Part shown: one piece after another, positions 25,871-35,124 of the stretch
Layout: every line of letters begins with the position of its first letter
Position numbering within the stretch: the first letter of the stretch is position 1
Notes under the pieces: model-generated
The model's input: only the letters and a program-made list of their open reading frames with translations
Database searches by the model: none
What the model was told of the DNA's origin: nothing
Made by a program: the position numbers and the translations under genes
DNA from: Anabaena minutissima FACHB-250
Lineage (GTDB): Bacteria > Cyanobacteriota > Cyanobacteriia > Cyanobacteriales > Nostocaceae
NCBI RefSeq assembly: GCF_014697125.1
Contig: NZ_JACJRG010000023.1
Coordinates: 30,429-94,428 of the forward strand
Reading direction: 5' to 3'
DNA length: 64,000 nucleotides

Positions 25871-27802
25871 TCATGGTAATGGTAGATGAATTGTGAAAGT
25901 AGCACCTTGTCCTTCGCCTGGGCTGGTAACGTCAATTGTCCCGTCATGCAATTCTACTAGATGACGAGCGATCGCTAAACCTAATCCTAAGCCCCCTTGT
26001 GTATAATGGTGATCTGCCTGATGATAACGTTTAAAAACGTGGGGTAAAAACTCTGGGCTAATGCCTATACCTGTGTCAGTTATTTTAATTTGGGCTTCAG
26101 AATTTTTTGCTAAAAGCTGTACTAATACTTTTCCCCCTGGATGCGTGAACTTAATGGCGTTGGAGAGTAAATTACCTAACACCTGTAGTAAACGGTTGAT
26201 ATCGCCAGTAATAGTGGGAATTGATTGATCTATTCTAGATTCTAGAATGATATTTTTCGCTTTGGCTGAGGGGTAAGCTGTCTCTATAGCTACACCGATA
26301 ATTGCGGCTAGATTAACTTGGTTGAGTTCTAATTTTAATTTGCTCCGCAGGATACGCGATATATCCAGCAAGTCTTCTAGGAGTTTTGATTGGAATCTAG
26401 CATTGTGTTCAATAGTTTCTACCGCACGGATAAAATTAGTCTGATCAAATTTCCGAGTTCTTAAAAGTTGCGCCCAGCCGAGAATAGCATTGAGTGGCGA
26501 TCGCAAATCATGGGATACCATAGCCACAAACTCATCTTTAGCTTGGTTGGCGGCTTCAGCTTCATTCCGGGCTGATTTTTCTAGTTGTAAAAGTCGGTCA
26601 CGTTCCGCTTCTAATTGTTTGCGATCGTCAATATCTGTACCTGAGCCAAACCACTTGACAATCTGTCCTTGCTCATCTTGGATGGGAACAGCTCTAACTA
26701 AATGCCAGCGATAGCTACCATCATATTTTCGATATCTAATTTCCTGTTCATAAGGTTCTCCTGTTTTGACAATTTTCATCCATTCGGCCATCACGCCTGA
26801 GATGTCATCTAGATGTATAACTTCTTGCCAACCAAATCCCAGTGATTGCTCAACGGTTCTACCAGTAAATTCGTACCAGCGTTGATTGAGATGTTCATAT
26901 TCTCCCTGAGCATTGGTAATCCAAACCAAGTGAGGTACAACATTTGATAAATAACGATAGCGTTGTTCACTATCCCGTAATTCTTGTTCTGTTTGCTTAC
27001 TAGCAGTAATATCAAAGGCTGTGCCAACTATTTGATATGGTGAACCGTCAGCATTCCTAGCAAATATAGAGTTGCGACTACAAAACCATCGCCATTTACC
27101 GTTGGCGTGTAGCATTCGGTATTCATGTTCTAAAACTTCACCATCCTTAGCCGAATCAAATCTTTGGAAGACACTGGGAAGTTGAGCAAAATCGTCAGGG
27201 TGCATGAATTGAGATAAAAATTCTTGTCCCAAAGTTTGAATTTGTTCGGGAGTATAACCAAGTAAGTTTGTTACCTGTCCGTTGAGATAGACATTTTGCC
27301 CTGCTACCAAATCGTGAACATACAAAATTCCTGGTGTTGTTTCGGCGATGCGTTCGATCAGTTTTTGCGATTCCCGTAACCGTTCCTCACTCCGGCGCAA
27401 CTCAGCACTTAACTGGGCTTTTTTGATAGCTGAGTAGACAGTTAAACGCAAACGCTCACCCGTAGTCTGTCCTTTAACAAGATAGTCATGAACACCACTT
27501 TTCATAGCTTGGACTGCGATCGCCTCATTACCATAGCCTGTTAACATCACTACAGCCGGCATCTTGTCCTGGGTTAGTGTTTTCAGTTCTGCTAAAAATT
27601 CCAGCCCATCCAAATCTGGTAATAAAAAGTCTAATAAAATCCCGTCAGGTTGCAATTTTTGACATAATGCCAATGCGTCTTCACCTGATTCTTGTTCTAA
27701 AATTTGGTAGCATTGCTCTTGATCTTGCTGGAGATAACGACGATAAACCTGACGGTCTTCAGGACAATCATCAATAATTAAAATAGTTAGCGGTTCTGCC
27801 AT
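25871..27802 (-). CDS. hybrid histidine kinase: receiver-PAS-PAS-HisKA-HATPase
   Basis: A 643-residue soluble protein. An N-terminal receiver domain (about 5-120) has the acidic pair in IIDDCPED, a phosphorylation site in ILLDFLLPD and the Lys in YLVKG. Two PAS/PAC units follow (about 145-270 and 275-395; HEYRMLHANGKWRWFCSRNS, and IRYRKYDGSYRWHLVRAVPI). The HisKA His lies in MVSHDLRSPLNAILGW, and the ATPase domain has GLGLGLAIARHLVELHDGTI. It begins two bases after the Rcp-type regulator gene, so it is probably translated from the phytochrome transcript and receives its phosphate signal. Confidence 0.92.
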   Translation of the reverse strand: MAEPLTILIIDDCPEDRQVYRRYLQQDQEQCYQILEQESGEDALALCQKLQPDGILLDFLLPDLDGLEFLAELKTLTQDKMPAVVMLTGYGNEAIAVQAMKSGVHDYLVKGQTTGERLRLTVYSAIKKAQLSAELRRSEERLRESQKLIERIAETTPGILYVHDLVAGQNVYLNGQVTNLLGYTPEQIQTLGQEFLSQFMHPDDFAQLPSVFQRFDSAKDGEVLEHEYRMLHANGKWRWFCSRNSIFARNADGSPYQIVGTAFDITASKQTEQELRDSEQRYRYLSNVVPHLVWITNAQGEYEHLNQRWYEFTGRTVEQSLGFGWQEVIHLDDISGVMAEWMKIVKTGEPYEQEIRYRKYDGSYRWHLVRAVPIQDEQGQIVKWFGSGTDIDDRKQLEAERDRLLQLEKSARNEAEAANQAKDEFVAMVSHDLRSPLNAILGWAQLLRTRKFDQTNFIRAVETIEHNARFQSKLLEDLLDISRILRSKLKLELNQVNLAAIIGVAIETAYPSAKAKNIILESRIDQSIPTITGDINRLLQVLGNLLSNAIKFTHPGGKVLVQLLAKNSEAQIKITDTGIGISPEFLPHVFKRYHQADHHYTQGGLGLGLAIARHLVELHDGTIDVTSPGEGQGATFTIHLPLP

Positions 27803-27804
27803 GA

Positions 27805-28260
27805 CTATTTGCTAACAGCATCAGGAAGAATCACAATATCTAACCAATAGGTTAAAAAGCTGTGAATTGTTATTACTAATCGATTGATATCAATTGGTTT
27901 TAAGATATAGCTAGCAACGCAGTATTGATAACATATTTCAATATCCTTGGGGTTAGAAGAAGTAGTAAATACAACTATAGGAATAGATTTGAGGTCTGGA
28001 TCTTGTTTAATTTGGGCTATAATTTCTCGCCCATCAGTACCTGGCAAATTGAGATCCAACAAAATAATTGATGGCCGTGGGGCAATTTGAGAATCACTAT
28101 AAGCTCCGTTATGGTAGAGAAAATCTAGGGCTTCATCACCATCTACACAACGAAACACAGGGTTTAATATGACTTCTTTTTGAATGAATCGCCGCAAAGC
28201 TTCAAAATCTTCATCGCTGTCTTCAATTACTAGTAAAGGTTGGGTGATGTTGCCAATCAT
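27805..28260 (-). CDS. Rcp-type response regulator (single receiver domain)
   Basis: A 151-residue protein when started at the ATG at 28258-28260; the frame is open further upstream only because the STRR is readable in it. It has acidic residues in VIEDSDEDF, the phosphorylated Asp in IILLDLNLPGTDG and the Lys in YILKPID, with the extended Rcp1-like C-terminus. Such regulators take phosphate from cyanobacterial phytochromes. It lies between a phytochrome gene and a hybrid kinase gene on the same strand, fitting that role. Confidence 0.92.
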   Translation of the reverse strand: MIGNITQPLLVIEDSDEDFEALRRFIQKEVILNPVFRCVDGDEALDFLYHNGAYSDSQIAPRPSIILLDLNLPGTDGREIIAQIKQDPDLKSIPIVVFTTSSNPKDIEICYQYCVASYILKPIDINRLVITIHSFLTYWLDIVILPDAVSK

Positions 28261-28280
28261 GAAGAAGGGGTGTAGTGATA

Positions 28281-28308
28281 GGTGACAGGTGACAGGTGAC
28301 AGGTGACA
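28281..28308. repeat. short STRR: four copies of GGTGACA
   Basis: Four perfect heptamers in the 138-base spacer between the phytochrome and its regulator gene. Same unit as the 20-copy run at 22491. Confidence 0.9.
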
Positions 28309-28398
28309 GGGGGAGAGTAAGGCAGGGGAGGCAAAAACTAATGAATGCTCAATACCCAATTGAGTAATGAGTAATGAGTAATGCCCATTGTGAATTTT

Positions 28399-30663
28399 TT
28401 ACTCTGTTTCTTGTAATGTGAAATAAAAGGTGCTGCCTTTACCATAGGTTGACTCTAGCCAAATTGTACCGCCATGCCGTTCCACAATTTTTTTAGCGAT
28501 GGTGAGTCCTGCACCTGTACCACCTCCGTATTTGCTGGGGCTGTGTAGTCGTTTGAAAATGCGAAAAACTGAGTCAAAATGTTTCTCCTTAATGCCTATA
28601 CCGTTGTCTTGGACGTAGAATGTGATTGGTCGTGGTACATTATCCAAATCCAAGTAGCCAATTTCAATCCATTTGTTGGGCTTGTCGTTGTATTTAATGG
28701 CGTTGGCGATGAGGTTGCTAAAGACTTCGCCTAATTGGACGCGATCGCCATACACTGTTGGTAGTGGTCTGGGAATACGGATTTCTACGCCTGATTCCTG
28801 AATGCGTAGGTTTAACATATCTAAAATCCGATGTACCAAATCATTCAGGTTAGTCGGTTGCATCGAAAGATCCACTCTTCCTAACCGAGAAAAATGCAAG
28901 AGTGAATCAATTAAATCCTCCATCCGTTGGGTAAGACGAATGAGAGTCATTAACTTCTCTTTACCTTCGGCATCGATAATTTCACCGTAGTCTTCGATTA
29001 AGAAGTTAGAGTAATTATGAATCCCCCGCAGTGGTTCTTTTAAATCGTGAGATGCAATATAAGCAAAAGCATCTAATTCTTTATTGCTCCGTTCTAGTTC
29101 TATATTCAATTGAGCTAATTCATCAGCCTTTCGCAGTACCACACTAATAATTGCACTTCGTAATTCTAGGGCTGCATTGACTTCATAATATTTCCAAGGT
29201 AGAGATTTAAGAAGAACTGTTTCTTTCCATAAATCAAAAGATTTTCGTGGTGATAGACGCACACTTCCGTTAGCTACTACCTCTACAGGTTTATGAGGAT
29301 TACCTCCCCAATTTACAGTTTGCACTACCTCTGGACGAAACCACAAAATATAGTTTTTCTGACTTTTAGAAATAGAAAGTATCATCAAACCACTAGCGAC
29401 ATTCCGCAGTTTTTCAGCTTCTGGATAAATTGTTGCTAGAGAATCAGTATAGAAAATCTCTTCATGCAGATTTTGACTAATCCAATTTACTAAATCATGA
29501 ATATCTTGAGTTGTTGGAGTCTTACCAATAATATGATATTGATCATTAAAACAGACAGCAGCACCTGCTGCATTTACTAAGTGCAGTATATTCGGCTGAT
29601 GCTTAATTAACGCATCAATAAAATTATTATCTAGCGACATATATTCTATTAACTTGCCATGCACAGATTTAACTTTTATTTTGGATTCTGTGTTTTCACT
29701 ATCTTCTTTTACACTCATTTCTAGAGAAGTCATTTGTCCTAAAAATTCGCACGCACTACGAATTTCATAAGGGACATATTTAGGTGACTGATGATGGCAG
29801 GAAATTAATCCCCATAGTTGTTTATTTTTGATAATAGAAATAGACATAGAAGCAGTCACTCCCATGTTCTGCATATATTCTATGTGTAATGGTGAAACAC
29901 TCCGCAATACTGAACTACTTAAATTGAGAGGCTGATTATTAACAGGATTATTTGTTGGTATAATTGTTGCTGCTTGATAGTTAACATTAGGTATTAGTCT
30001 AAGCCAGTTTTCAGTGTAGAGCTTTCTAGCTTGTTGAGGAATATCAGAAGCTGGGTAACATAAACCTAAATATGATGTGAGATATTCCGGTTTTTCTTCA
30101 GCAATCACTGTCCCATTCCAATTTTTATCGAAGCGATAGACCATTACTCGATCAAAGCCAGTAATTCTTTTTACTTCTTTTGCTAAAATTTGGCTAAGTT
30201 CAGATACATTTGTCGCCGCTTGTAATTTTAGCATTGCTAGTTTTACTAAGTGGTAAAAATTAAAAAAAGCATGATTCTTCTCTGATAAAATTGGTTCTAG
30301 CTCTAGGATGATAAACCCGTTAGAACGGTGAAGAATGCCATCAAAATTGATACTTTTATTATGTAATTTAATACAAAATTCTATGGGATTAACAATTGGT
30401 AAATCATTGTTTTTTAGACAATCTTTTAATAGATTTATTTGTTCTTTTTCCAATAAAATATCTAAATTTTGATTAATTAAGTTTTCTGGATGTATACCAA
30501 AAAAACTAAATGTATTATCACTAACTTGTAAAATAGTTAATTCTGCTGACTGTAAAGCTAAAATAACTCCATGAGGTTGAATAGAACCAGGAATATGAAT
30601 TGGTTCTTTATTACAGTTACTGAGGTCAACTTCAAATGTTGTATCAGTATTGTCAGTGTTCAC
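28399..30663 (-). CDS. bphP: bacteriophytochrome-type photoreceptor histidine kinase (biliverdin class)
   Basis: A 754-residue phytochrome with the order PAS (about 10-120), GAF (140-310), PHY (325-500), HisKA and HATPase (520-754). The chromophore-attachment Cys17 sits in DLSNCNKEPIHIPGSIQPHG, the position used for biliverdin. The plant/Cph1-type Cys in the GAF domain is absent (RSVSPLHIEYM, with Leu before the conserved His). It therefore belongs to the AphB/CphB class known from Anabaena and Calothrix. The PASDIP motif is present as YPASDIPQQAR. The H-box is AYIASHDLKEPLRGI and the ATPase has GGTGAGLTIAKKIVERHGG. It is the first gene of a three-gene light-signalling operon. Confidence 0.93.
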   Translation of the reverse strand: MNTDNTDTTFEVDLSNCNKEPIHIPGSIQPHGVILALQSAELTILQVSDNTFSFFGIHPENLINQNLDILLEKEQINLLKDCLKNNDLPIVNPIEFCIKLHNKSINFDGILHRSNGFIILELEPILSEKNHAFFNFYHLVKLAMLKLQAATNVSELSQILAKEVKRITGFDRVMVYRFDKNWNGTVIAEEKPEYLTSYLGLCYPASDIPQQARKLYTENWLRLIPNVNYQAATIIPTNNPVNNQPLNLSSSVLRSVSPLHIEYMQNMGVTASMSISIIKNKQLWGLISCHHQSPKYVPYEIRSACEFLGQMTSLEMSVKEDSENTESKIKVKSVHGKLIEYMSLDNNFIDALIKHQPNILHLVNAAGAAVCFNDQYHIIGKTPTTQDIHDLVNWISQNLHEEIFYTDSLATIYPEAEKLRNVASGLMILSISKSQKNYILWFRPEVVQTVNWGGNPHKPVEVVANGSVRLSPRKSFDLWKETVLLKSLPWKYYEVNAALELRSAIISVVLRKADELAQLNIELERSNKELDAFAYIASHDLKEPLRGIHNYSNFLIEDYGEIIDAEGKEKLMTLIRLTQRMEDLIDSLLHFSRLGRVDLSMQPTNLNDLVHRILDMLNLRIQESGVEIRIPRPLPTVYGDRVQLGEVFSNLIANAIKYNDKPNKWIEIGYLDLDNVPRPITFYVQDNGIGIKEKHFDSVFRIFKRLHSPSKYGGGTGAGLTIAKKIVERHGGTIWLESTYGKGSTFYFTLQETE

Positions 30664-30981
30664 TTTTTAGCCCTCATGATGACTTAATATGAGACTGACT
30701 CTAATATACTGTTGATTTAGTTACTAGATTGATTTGATAAAAGCAGAGTAGGGTTCTGTGATTCACAACAGTCTACAAGCACAGCATAAAAGCTAATACA
30801 GATGTGATTAATTTCATCTGCGCTCATGACTAATAGCTGACTACAGGAGTAAGTTAAAAATACCTATATTTACAATTAAATCTCTGTTTATGCTAAATTT
30901 TAAAAAATTAAATTTTGTAAACTAGTTATGAATTTTCCTCTTCTTTCGCCTACTTCTTTCTAGCTCCCATTCCCTAAACCC
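30664..30981. other. 318-base gene-free region upstream of the phytochrome gene
   Basis: AT-rich and carrying the phytochrome operon promoter by position. No clear box, hairpin or coding frame was recognised. Confidence 0.45.
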
Positions 30982-31884
30982 CTATCTTTCTCCTGAATCA
31001 AAACTAATTTGTTCCGACTGATATGTTGGTGGCTCGACGTGAATTAAAATCCTAACTGGGGTAAAGCGTGTTTCTAGTTGACGTTCTACTTCTTCAGTGA
31101 TGCGATGAGCCGTTTCTACATCTGGTGCATTGACGATTAAGTGCATTTCAATGAAAATCTGACGACCTAAAACGCCGCGTGAGGCGATATCATGACAATT
31201 AATTACCCCAGGGACAGAAGTAGCAATGGCGTGGATTGCTTCAGGTGCGATCGCCATTTGATCCACTAACCAAGGTAAACTTTCTTTTAAAACTGACCAA
31301 CCACTCCAAAAAACCAGCAACGCCACAGGGAAAGCTAAGACTATATCTAACCATTGATAACCAAACCAAACCCCAATCAAACCACCAATGACTGAGATTG
31401 TCACCCAGACATCACTCATGGTATGGGTAGCATCAGCGATTAAAATTTGGCTACCGACGCGCTTACCCACATTGCGTTCATAAAACGCCACAAAGATATT
31501 CACACCCAAAACAAGTAGCAGTATCCACAATTCAGGTGCAGAGATTCTCACAGGTGCGCCACCTTTAAGGATGCGCTCAATTGCACTTTGGAGAATTTCA
31601 AAGCAAGCAATCCCTAGAAACGCAGCGATTCCTAATGCTCCCACAGCTTCAAATTTGTGGTGTCCATAGGGATGCTCGCGATCAGGGTAGGGAGAAGAAA
31701 ATTGACTAGCAATTAGTCCTAAAATGTTGTTGGCACTATCTGTCACACTATGCAAAGCATCAGCCAATAAACTAAGAGAACCTGTTAAATACCCGACAAA
31801 GGCTTTTAATCCCAGCACAAACAAGTTGAGAAATAGGGTAATAATTAAAACTTTTCTTACTTCGGTACGGTTATCGTAAGTCAT
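30982..31884 (-). CDS. cation diffusion facilitator (CDF) metal exporter
   Basis: A 300-residue CDF protein with six membrane spans in the first 210 residues and a cytoplasmic metal-binding C-terminal domain (about 215-290; FIEMHLIVNAP, then RILIHVEPP). The paired metal-site motifs are LADALHSVTDSANN on span 2 and DATHTMSDV on span 5, giving the typical D-x3-D and H-x3-D ligands. It probably exports a divalent metal such as Zn or Mn; the ion cannot be fixed from sequence. It stands alone. Confidence 0.9.
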   Translation of the reverse strand: MTYDNRTEVRKVLIITLFLNLFVLGLKAFVGYLTGSLSLLADALHSVTDSANNILGLIASQFSSPYPDREHPYGHHKFEAVGALGIAAFLGIACFEILQSAIERILKGGAPVRISAPELWILLLVLGVNIFVAFYERNVGKRVGSQILIADATHTMSDVWVTISVIGGLIGVWFGYQWLDIVLAFPVALLVFWSGWSVLKESLPWLVDQMAIAPEAIHAIATSVPGVINCHDIASRGVLGRQIFIEMHLIVNAPDVETAHRITEEVERQLETRFTPVRILIHVEPPTYQSEQISFDSGER

Positions 31885-32048
31885 AGATATTTTTTGACAT
31901 TAAGCTCTGTGACTTTTAAGTGTACTTTTAATGTCAATTTTTAAACACCTATAAATTGTATCAAAGTCTTACGCAGTAACAATTATATATGGCTATAATT
32001 GGCAAGTTATAACTATACCTATTGAGATTAATTTGCTTTATGCCCTAC

Positions 32049-33263
32049 TTACATCAACCCCATTTCCCGCAACCCTTGGCGGAGTCTATTTGCTTCTGGG
32101 GGGTTGTTTTGCTCATGTAGGAGAATGGCATTTTTAAAAGCGGTGACACTAGCTTGTACATTGCCCACTTTTAACTGTACTACCGCTAAATTTTGATAAG
32201 CTTCTGCATATTTGGGTTTGAACCGAATCGCTTTTTGGTAAGCTGCGATCGCATCGATAAACATCCCCAAACCTTTGAATATCATCCCCAAATTGTAGTA
32301 CCCAATAGCAAAAGAGGGGTCAATATTTAATGCTGTTTCGTAAGCCTTTTTCGCACCATTGATATCCCCGCTTTCTTTGAGTAAGTTACCGAGATTATTG
32401 TATGCGCCTAACTTCAGTATGGGGTAAATAGGTAACTTAATCGCCGCTTGGTAATGAGAAATCGCTTGTTGAGGATTATTCAAACGATTGAAAGCAATAC
32501 CTAAATGGTAATATAGTTCGTACAAAATTTCGTAATTTTCCTCATACTTGTTATCCTGGCGAATTATCTGAGCCGAGTTTAGACCCCGTTTTAATAATTC
32601 CATCCCTTGGTTAACTTTGCCAGTTTCCACATATAAAGCCCCCAACTTACTGCAAACATAGGGGTCATGGGGGTGAGTTGCCAGAAAGCCTTCCATTGTA
32701 GCTTGGGCTTTGGCGTGTTTATCATTTTGAGCGATCGCGCTTTTTTGATAACCTGAGTGCAGAATCGCTACCCCTGGTAAATAACCGATTTCCCAATTAG
32801 GGTCTTTTTGCAGGATGGCTGAGATACTATCATCGATTAAAGCATGATAGGGACGGTCAAAACGAATATCTGGATGGTTGCGAAACAGACGAGACACCAG
32901 AGAATAGGGAGATTGTTCCGCATCGATTTCATGACGTACAAGATTAATTAACAGATATTCATCTTGTGCGATCGCATCCTTAATCTGTGGCACAATTGCT
33001 GGTGTCAAAGTCTCATCCGCATCCAAAACTAAAACCCAATCACCAGTGACATATTTTAAAGCCGCATTACGAGCTGCACTAAAGTCATTACACCATGCAA
33101 AATAATGCACCTTCGCACCAAATTCTTGGGCAATCTGAGGCGTGCGATCAATAGAACCTGTATCCACCACTACCATTTCATCTACAATATTTTTAACGCT
33201 GCTTAAGCATTTAGGCAATGCTGTCGCTTCGTTTTTTACAATCATACACAGGCTAATAGTCAT
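32049..33263 (-). CDS. family 2 glycosyltransferase fused to TPR repeats
   Basis: A 404-residue protein. Residues 1-200 are a GT2-type domain: TISLCMIVKNEATALPKCL, DTGSIDRTPQIAQEFG, then the metal-binding DADETL. About 205-400 are four or five TPR units (for example YYNLGMIFKGLGMFIDAIAA). This arrangement is common in cyanobacteria and in the SunS-like and GT/TPR families that modify proteins or peptides. Acceptor and donor are unknown. It has its own promoter region and stands alone. Confidence 0.88.
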   Translation of the reverse strand: MTISLCMIVKNEATALPKCLSSVKNIVDEMVVVDTGSIDRTPQIAQEFGAKVHYFAWCNDFSAARNAALKYVTGDWVLVLDADETLTPAIVPQIKDAIAQDEYLLINLVRHEIDAEQSPYSLVSRLFRNHPDIRFDRPYHALIDDSISAILQKDPNWEIGYLPGVAILHSGYQKSAIAQNDKHAKAQATMEGFLATHPHDPYVCSKLGALYVETGKVNQGMELLKRGLNSAQIIRQDNKYEENYEILYELYYHLGIAFNRLNNPQQAISHYQAAIKLPIYPILKLGAYNNLGNLLKESGDINGAKKAYETALNIDPSFAIGYYNLGMIFKGLGMFIDAIAAYQKAIRFKPKYAEAYQNLAVVQLKVGNVQASVTAFKNAILLHEQNNPPEANRLRQGLREMGLM

Positions 33264-33495
33264 AAGATAATTGTTATATTATTTACTTAGAAATACAGGT
33301 GACAGGGAACAGGTGACAGGAAAGTAGAGGAAGAAGAATCAAACATTTGCGATACTCCCTCACCTCCAAAAATGTATTTTACATTTGAGAAAGCAAGCAG
33401 AGTCCTTTTTTTCGGATTTGGTTAAGCATCGCAAATTAGATTATGTGTAAAAATCAAGATTAACGAGTCAGTGAGTAAAATTACTTTTAGGGGAA

Positions 33496-34899
33496 ATGGT
33501 AAATTTAATGCTGGGTCAGACAGTAGGTGGACGCTACCAAATTCTCACTCAGTTGGGGGGAGGGGGTTTTAGTACAACCTTCATAGCTCAAGATATACAA
33601 CGGCCGGGGAATCCGCAATGCGTTGTTAAGCATTTTAAACCAATCTCAACCGATCCATACACCTTACAGGAAGCTAAACGGTTGTTTCACTTAGAAGCAG
33701 CCACTTTAGAGAAGTTAGGCAAGCATGACCAAATTCCCCAATTATTGGCTCACTTTGCAGAAAATGAGGAATTTTACTTAGTTCAGGAACTAATAACTGG
33801 TCACGACCTCTCTCAAGAATTACCTCCTCTAAAACAGCCATTGACTGAGGCTGAGGTCATCAAACTTTTAAAAGATATTCTCGAAGTTTTAGCATTTGTA
33901 CATCAGCAAAATGTAATTCACCGAGATATTAAACCCGCCAATATTCGACGCAGAGATACAGATGGCAAAATAGTATTGATTGACTTTGGAGCAGTTAAAC
34001 AAATCAGCGTTCAAAAGACTAATATTCGGGGAGAAACAAGCATGACTGTTGCTATTGGTACTCCTGGTTATATGCCTAGTGAACAGGCTAATCAAGTACC
34101 AAAATTAAGTAGTGATATCTATGCAGTCGGAATTATAGGTATTCAAGCTTTGATAGACACCAATTTCTCTAATTTTGGCATTCAAGGACTACCAATACAC
34201 CCTAAGACGGGAGAAATTGATTGGCATAACCAAGCAAAAGTCAGTCCTAAATTAGCCAGTGTTTTAGATAAAATGGTACGTTATGATTTTCGTCAACGCT
34301 ACCAAACAGCCGATGAAGCTTTGCAAGCCATTCAAAAACTACTTCCCAAATCTCCACCCTGGAAAATTTGGATAGGCGTGGGCATCATCGCTGCGATGAT
34401 TCCTGTGGTTTTACTGCTATTCCAAGCGATAACTCCAAAAGAAAATTTATTGAGTTATGAAAATGCCAATGCAGGGGTAAAGATCAAATATCCTCAAGGT
34501 TGGGAAAGACAAGATATTCAAAATATTCTCACCCAAGAATTAGTGACATTTTTATCACCGCCAGAAAATGATGCTGATAAATTCCAAGAGAAACTGACAA
34601 TTAATGTCGGCGACTTTCCCGGAACATTGGATGAATCTAAAGATGTTTTTATTAAAGAAATCCAGAATACTGTATCAGAAGCTAATATTGTAAATACAAG
34701 TACGGCTACTCTGGCAAATAAACGCGCAAATCAATTAGTTTTTACTGGTAAAAATGGAAAAAATAGGTTAAAGAATCTGCAAGTTTGGACTTTAAAGGAT
34801 AATCAAGCATATGTCATTACCTATACAGCAGTGATAGATGATTATGATAAATTTTTGCCAATAGCAGAAAAAATGATTCAATCATTTCAAATTGAATAA
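33496..34899 (+). CDS. Ser/Thr protein kinase with membrane span and PsbP-like C-terminal domain
   Basis: A 467-residue protein. The eukaryote-like kinase domain (about 10-280) has the Gly loop LGGGGFSTTF, the Lys in CVVKHF, the catalytic loop HRDIKPANIRR, DFGAVK and GTPGYMPSEQ. One membrane span lies at about 293-313. The C-terminal 140 residues (ENANAGVKIKYPQGWERQ) resemble the PsbP-like fold found behind cyanobacterial kinases and would face outside. AGGGGAA sits ahead of the ATG. The signal sensed is unknown. Confidence 0.88.
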   Translation: MVNLMLGQTVGGRYQILTQLGGGGFSTTFIAQDIQRPGNPQCVVKHFKPISTDPYTLQEAKRLFHLEAATLEKLGKHDQIPQLLAHFAENEEFYLVQELITGHDLSQELPPLKQPLTEAEVIKLLKDILEVLAFVHQQNVIHRDIKPANIRRRDTDGKIVLIDFGAVKQISVQKTNIRGETSMTVAIGTPGYMPSEQANQVPKLSSDIYAVGIIGIQALIDTNFSNFGIQGLPIHPKTGEIDWHNQAKVSPKLASVLDKMVRYDFRQRYQTADEALQAIQKLLPKSPPWKIWIGVGIIAAMIPVVLLLFQAITPKENLLSYENANAGVKIKYPQGWERQDIQNILTQELVTFLSPPENDADKFQEKLTINVGDFPGTLDESKDVFIKEIQNTVSEANIVNTSTATLANKRANQLVFTGKNGKNRLKNLQVWTLKDNQAYVITYTAVIDDYDKFLPIAEKMIQSFQIE

Positions 34900-34918
34900 A
34901 CGAATATAGCGGTTCTCG

Positions 34919-35022
34919 CTTTAGTAAGGTACAAGAACCCCACCCCCAACCCCCTCTTCCGAAGTTCTGTTCGGCGGAAACCGCCGCTCAGACTTCTCTC
35001 CGCCGCAAGGAGGGGGCTATGA
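34919..35022. repeat. GC-rich interspersed palindromic repeat
   Basis: CCCCACCCCCAACCCCCTC...GGAGGGGGCTATG ends frame an inner palindromic part (TTCGGCGGAAACCGCCG). It is related at its ends to the repeats at 45091-45181 and inside the CHAT gene at 47644-47766. Confidence 0.7.
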
Positions 35023-35124
35023 TATACCTCATGTGATTAGGAAACGCTATAATTTACTTTACGAAAGAATACTTCTCGAACTGGCTATTCTTGATTGGAA
35101 TTTAGAGGATGTTTGAAAAGTCGA

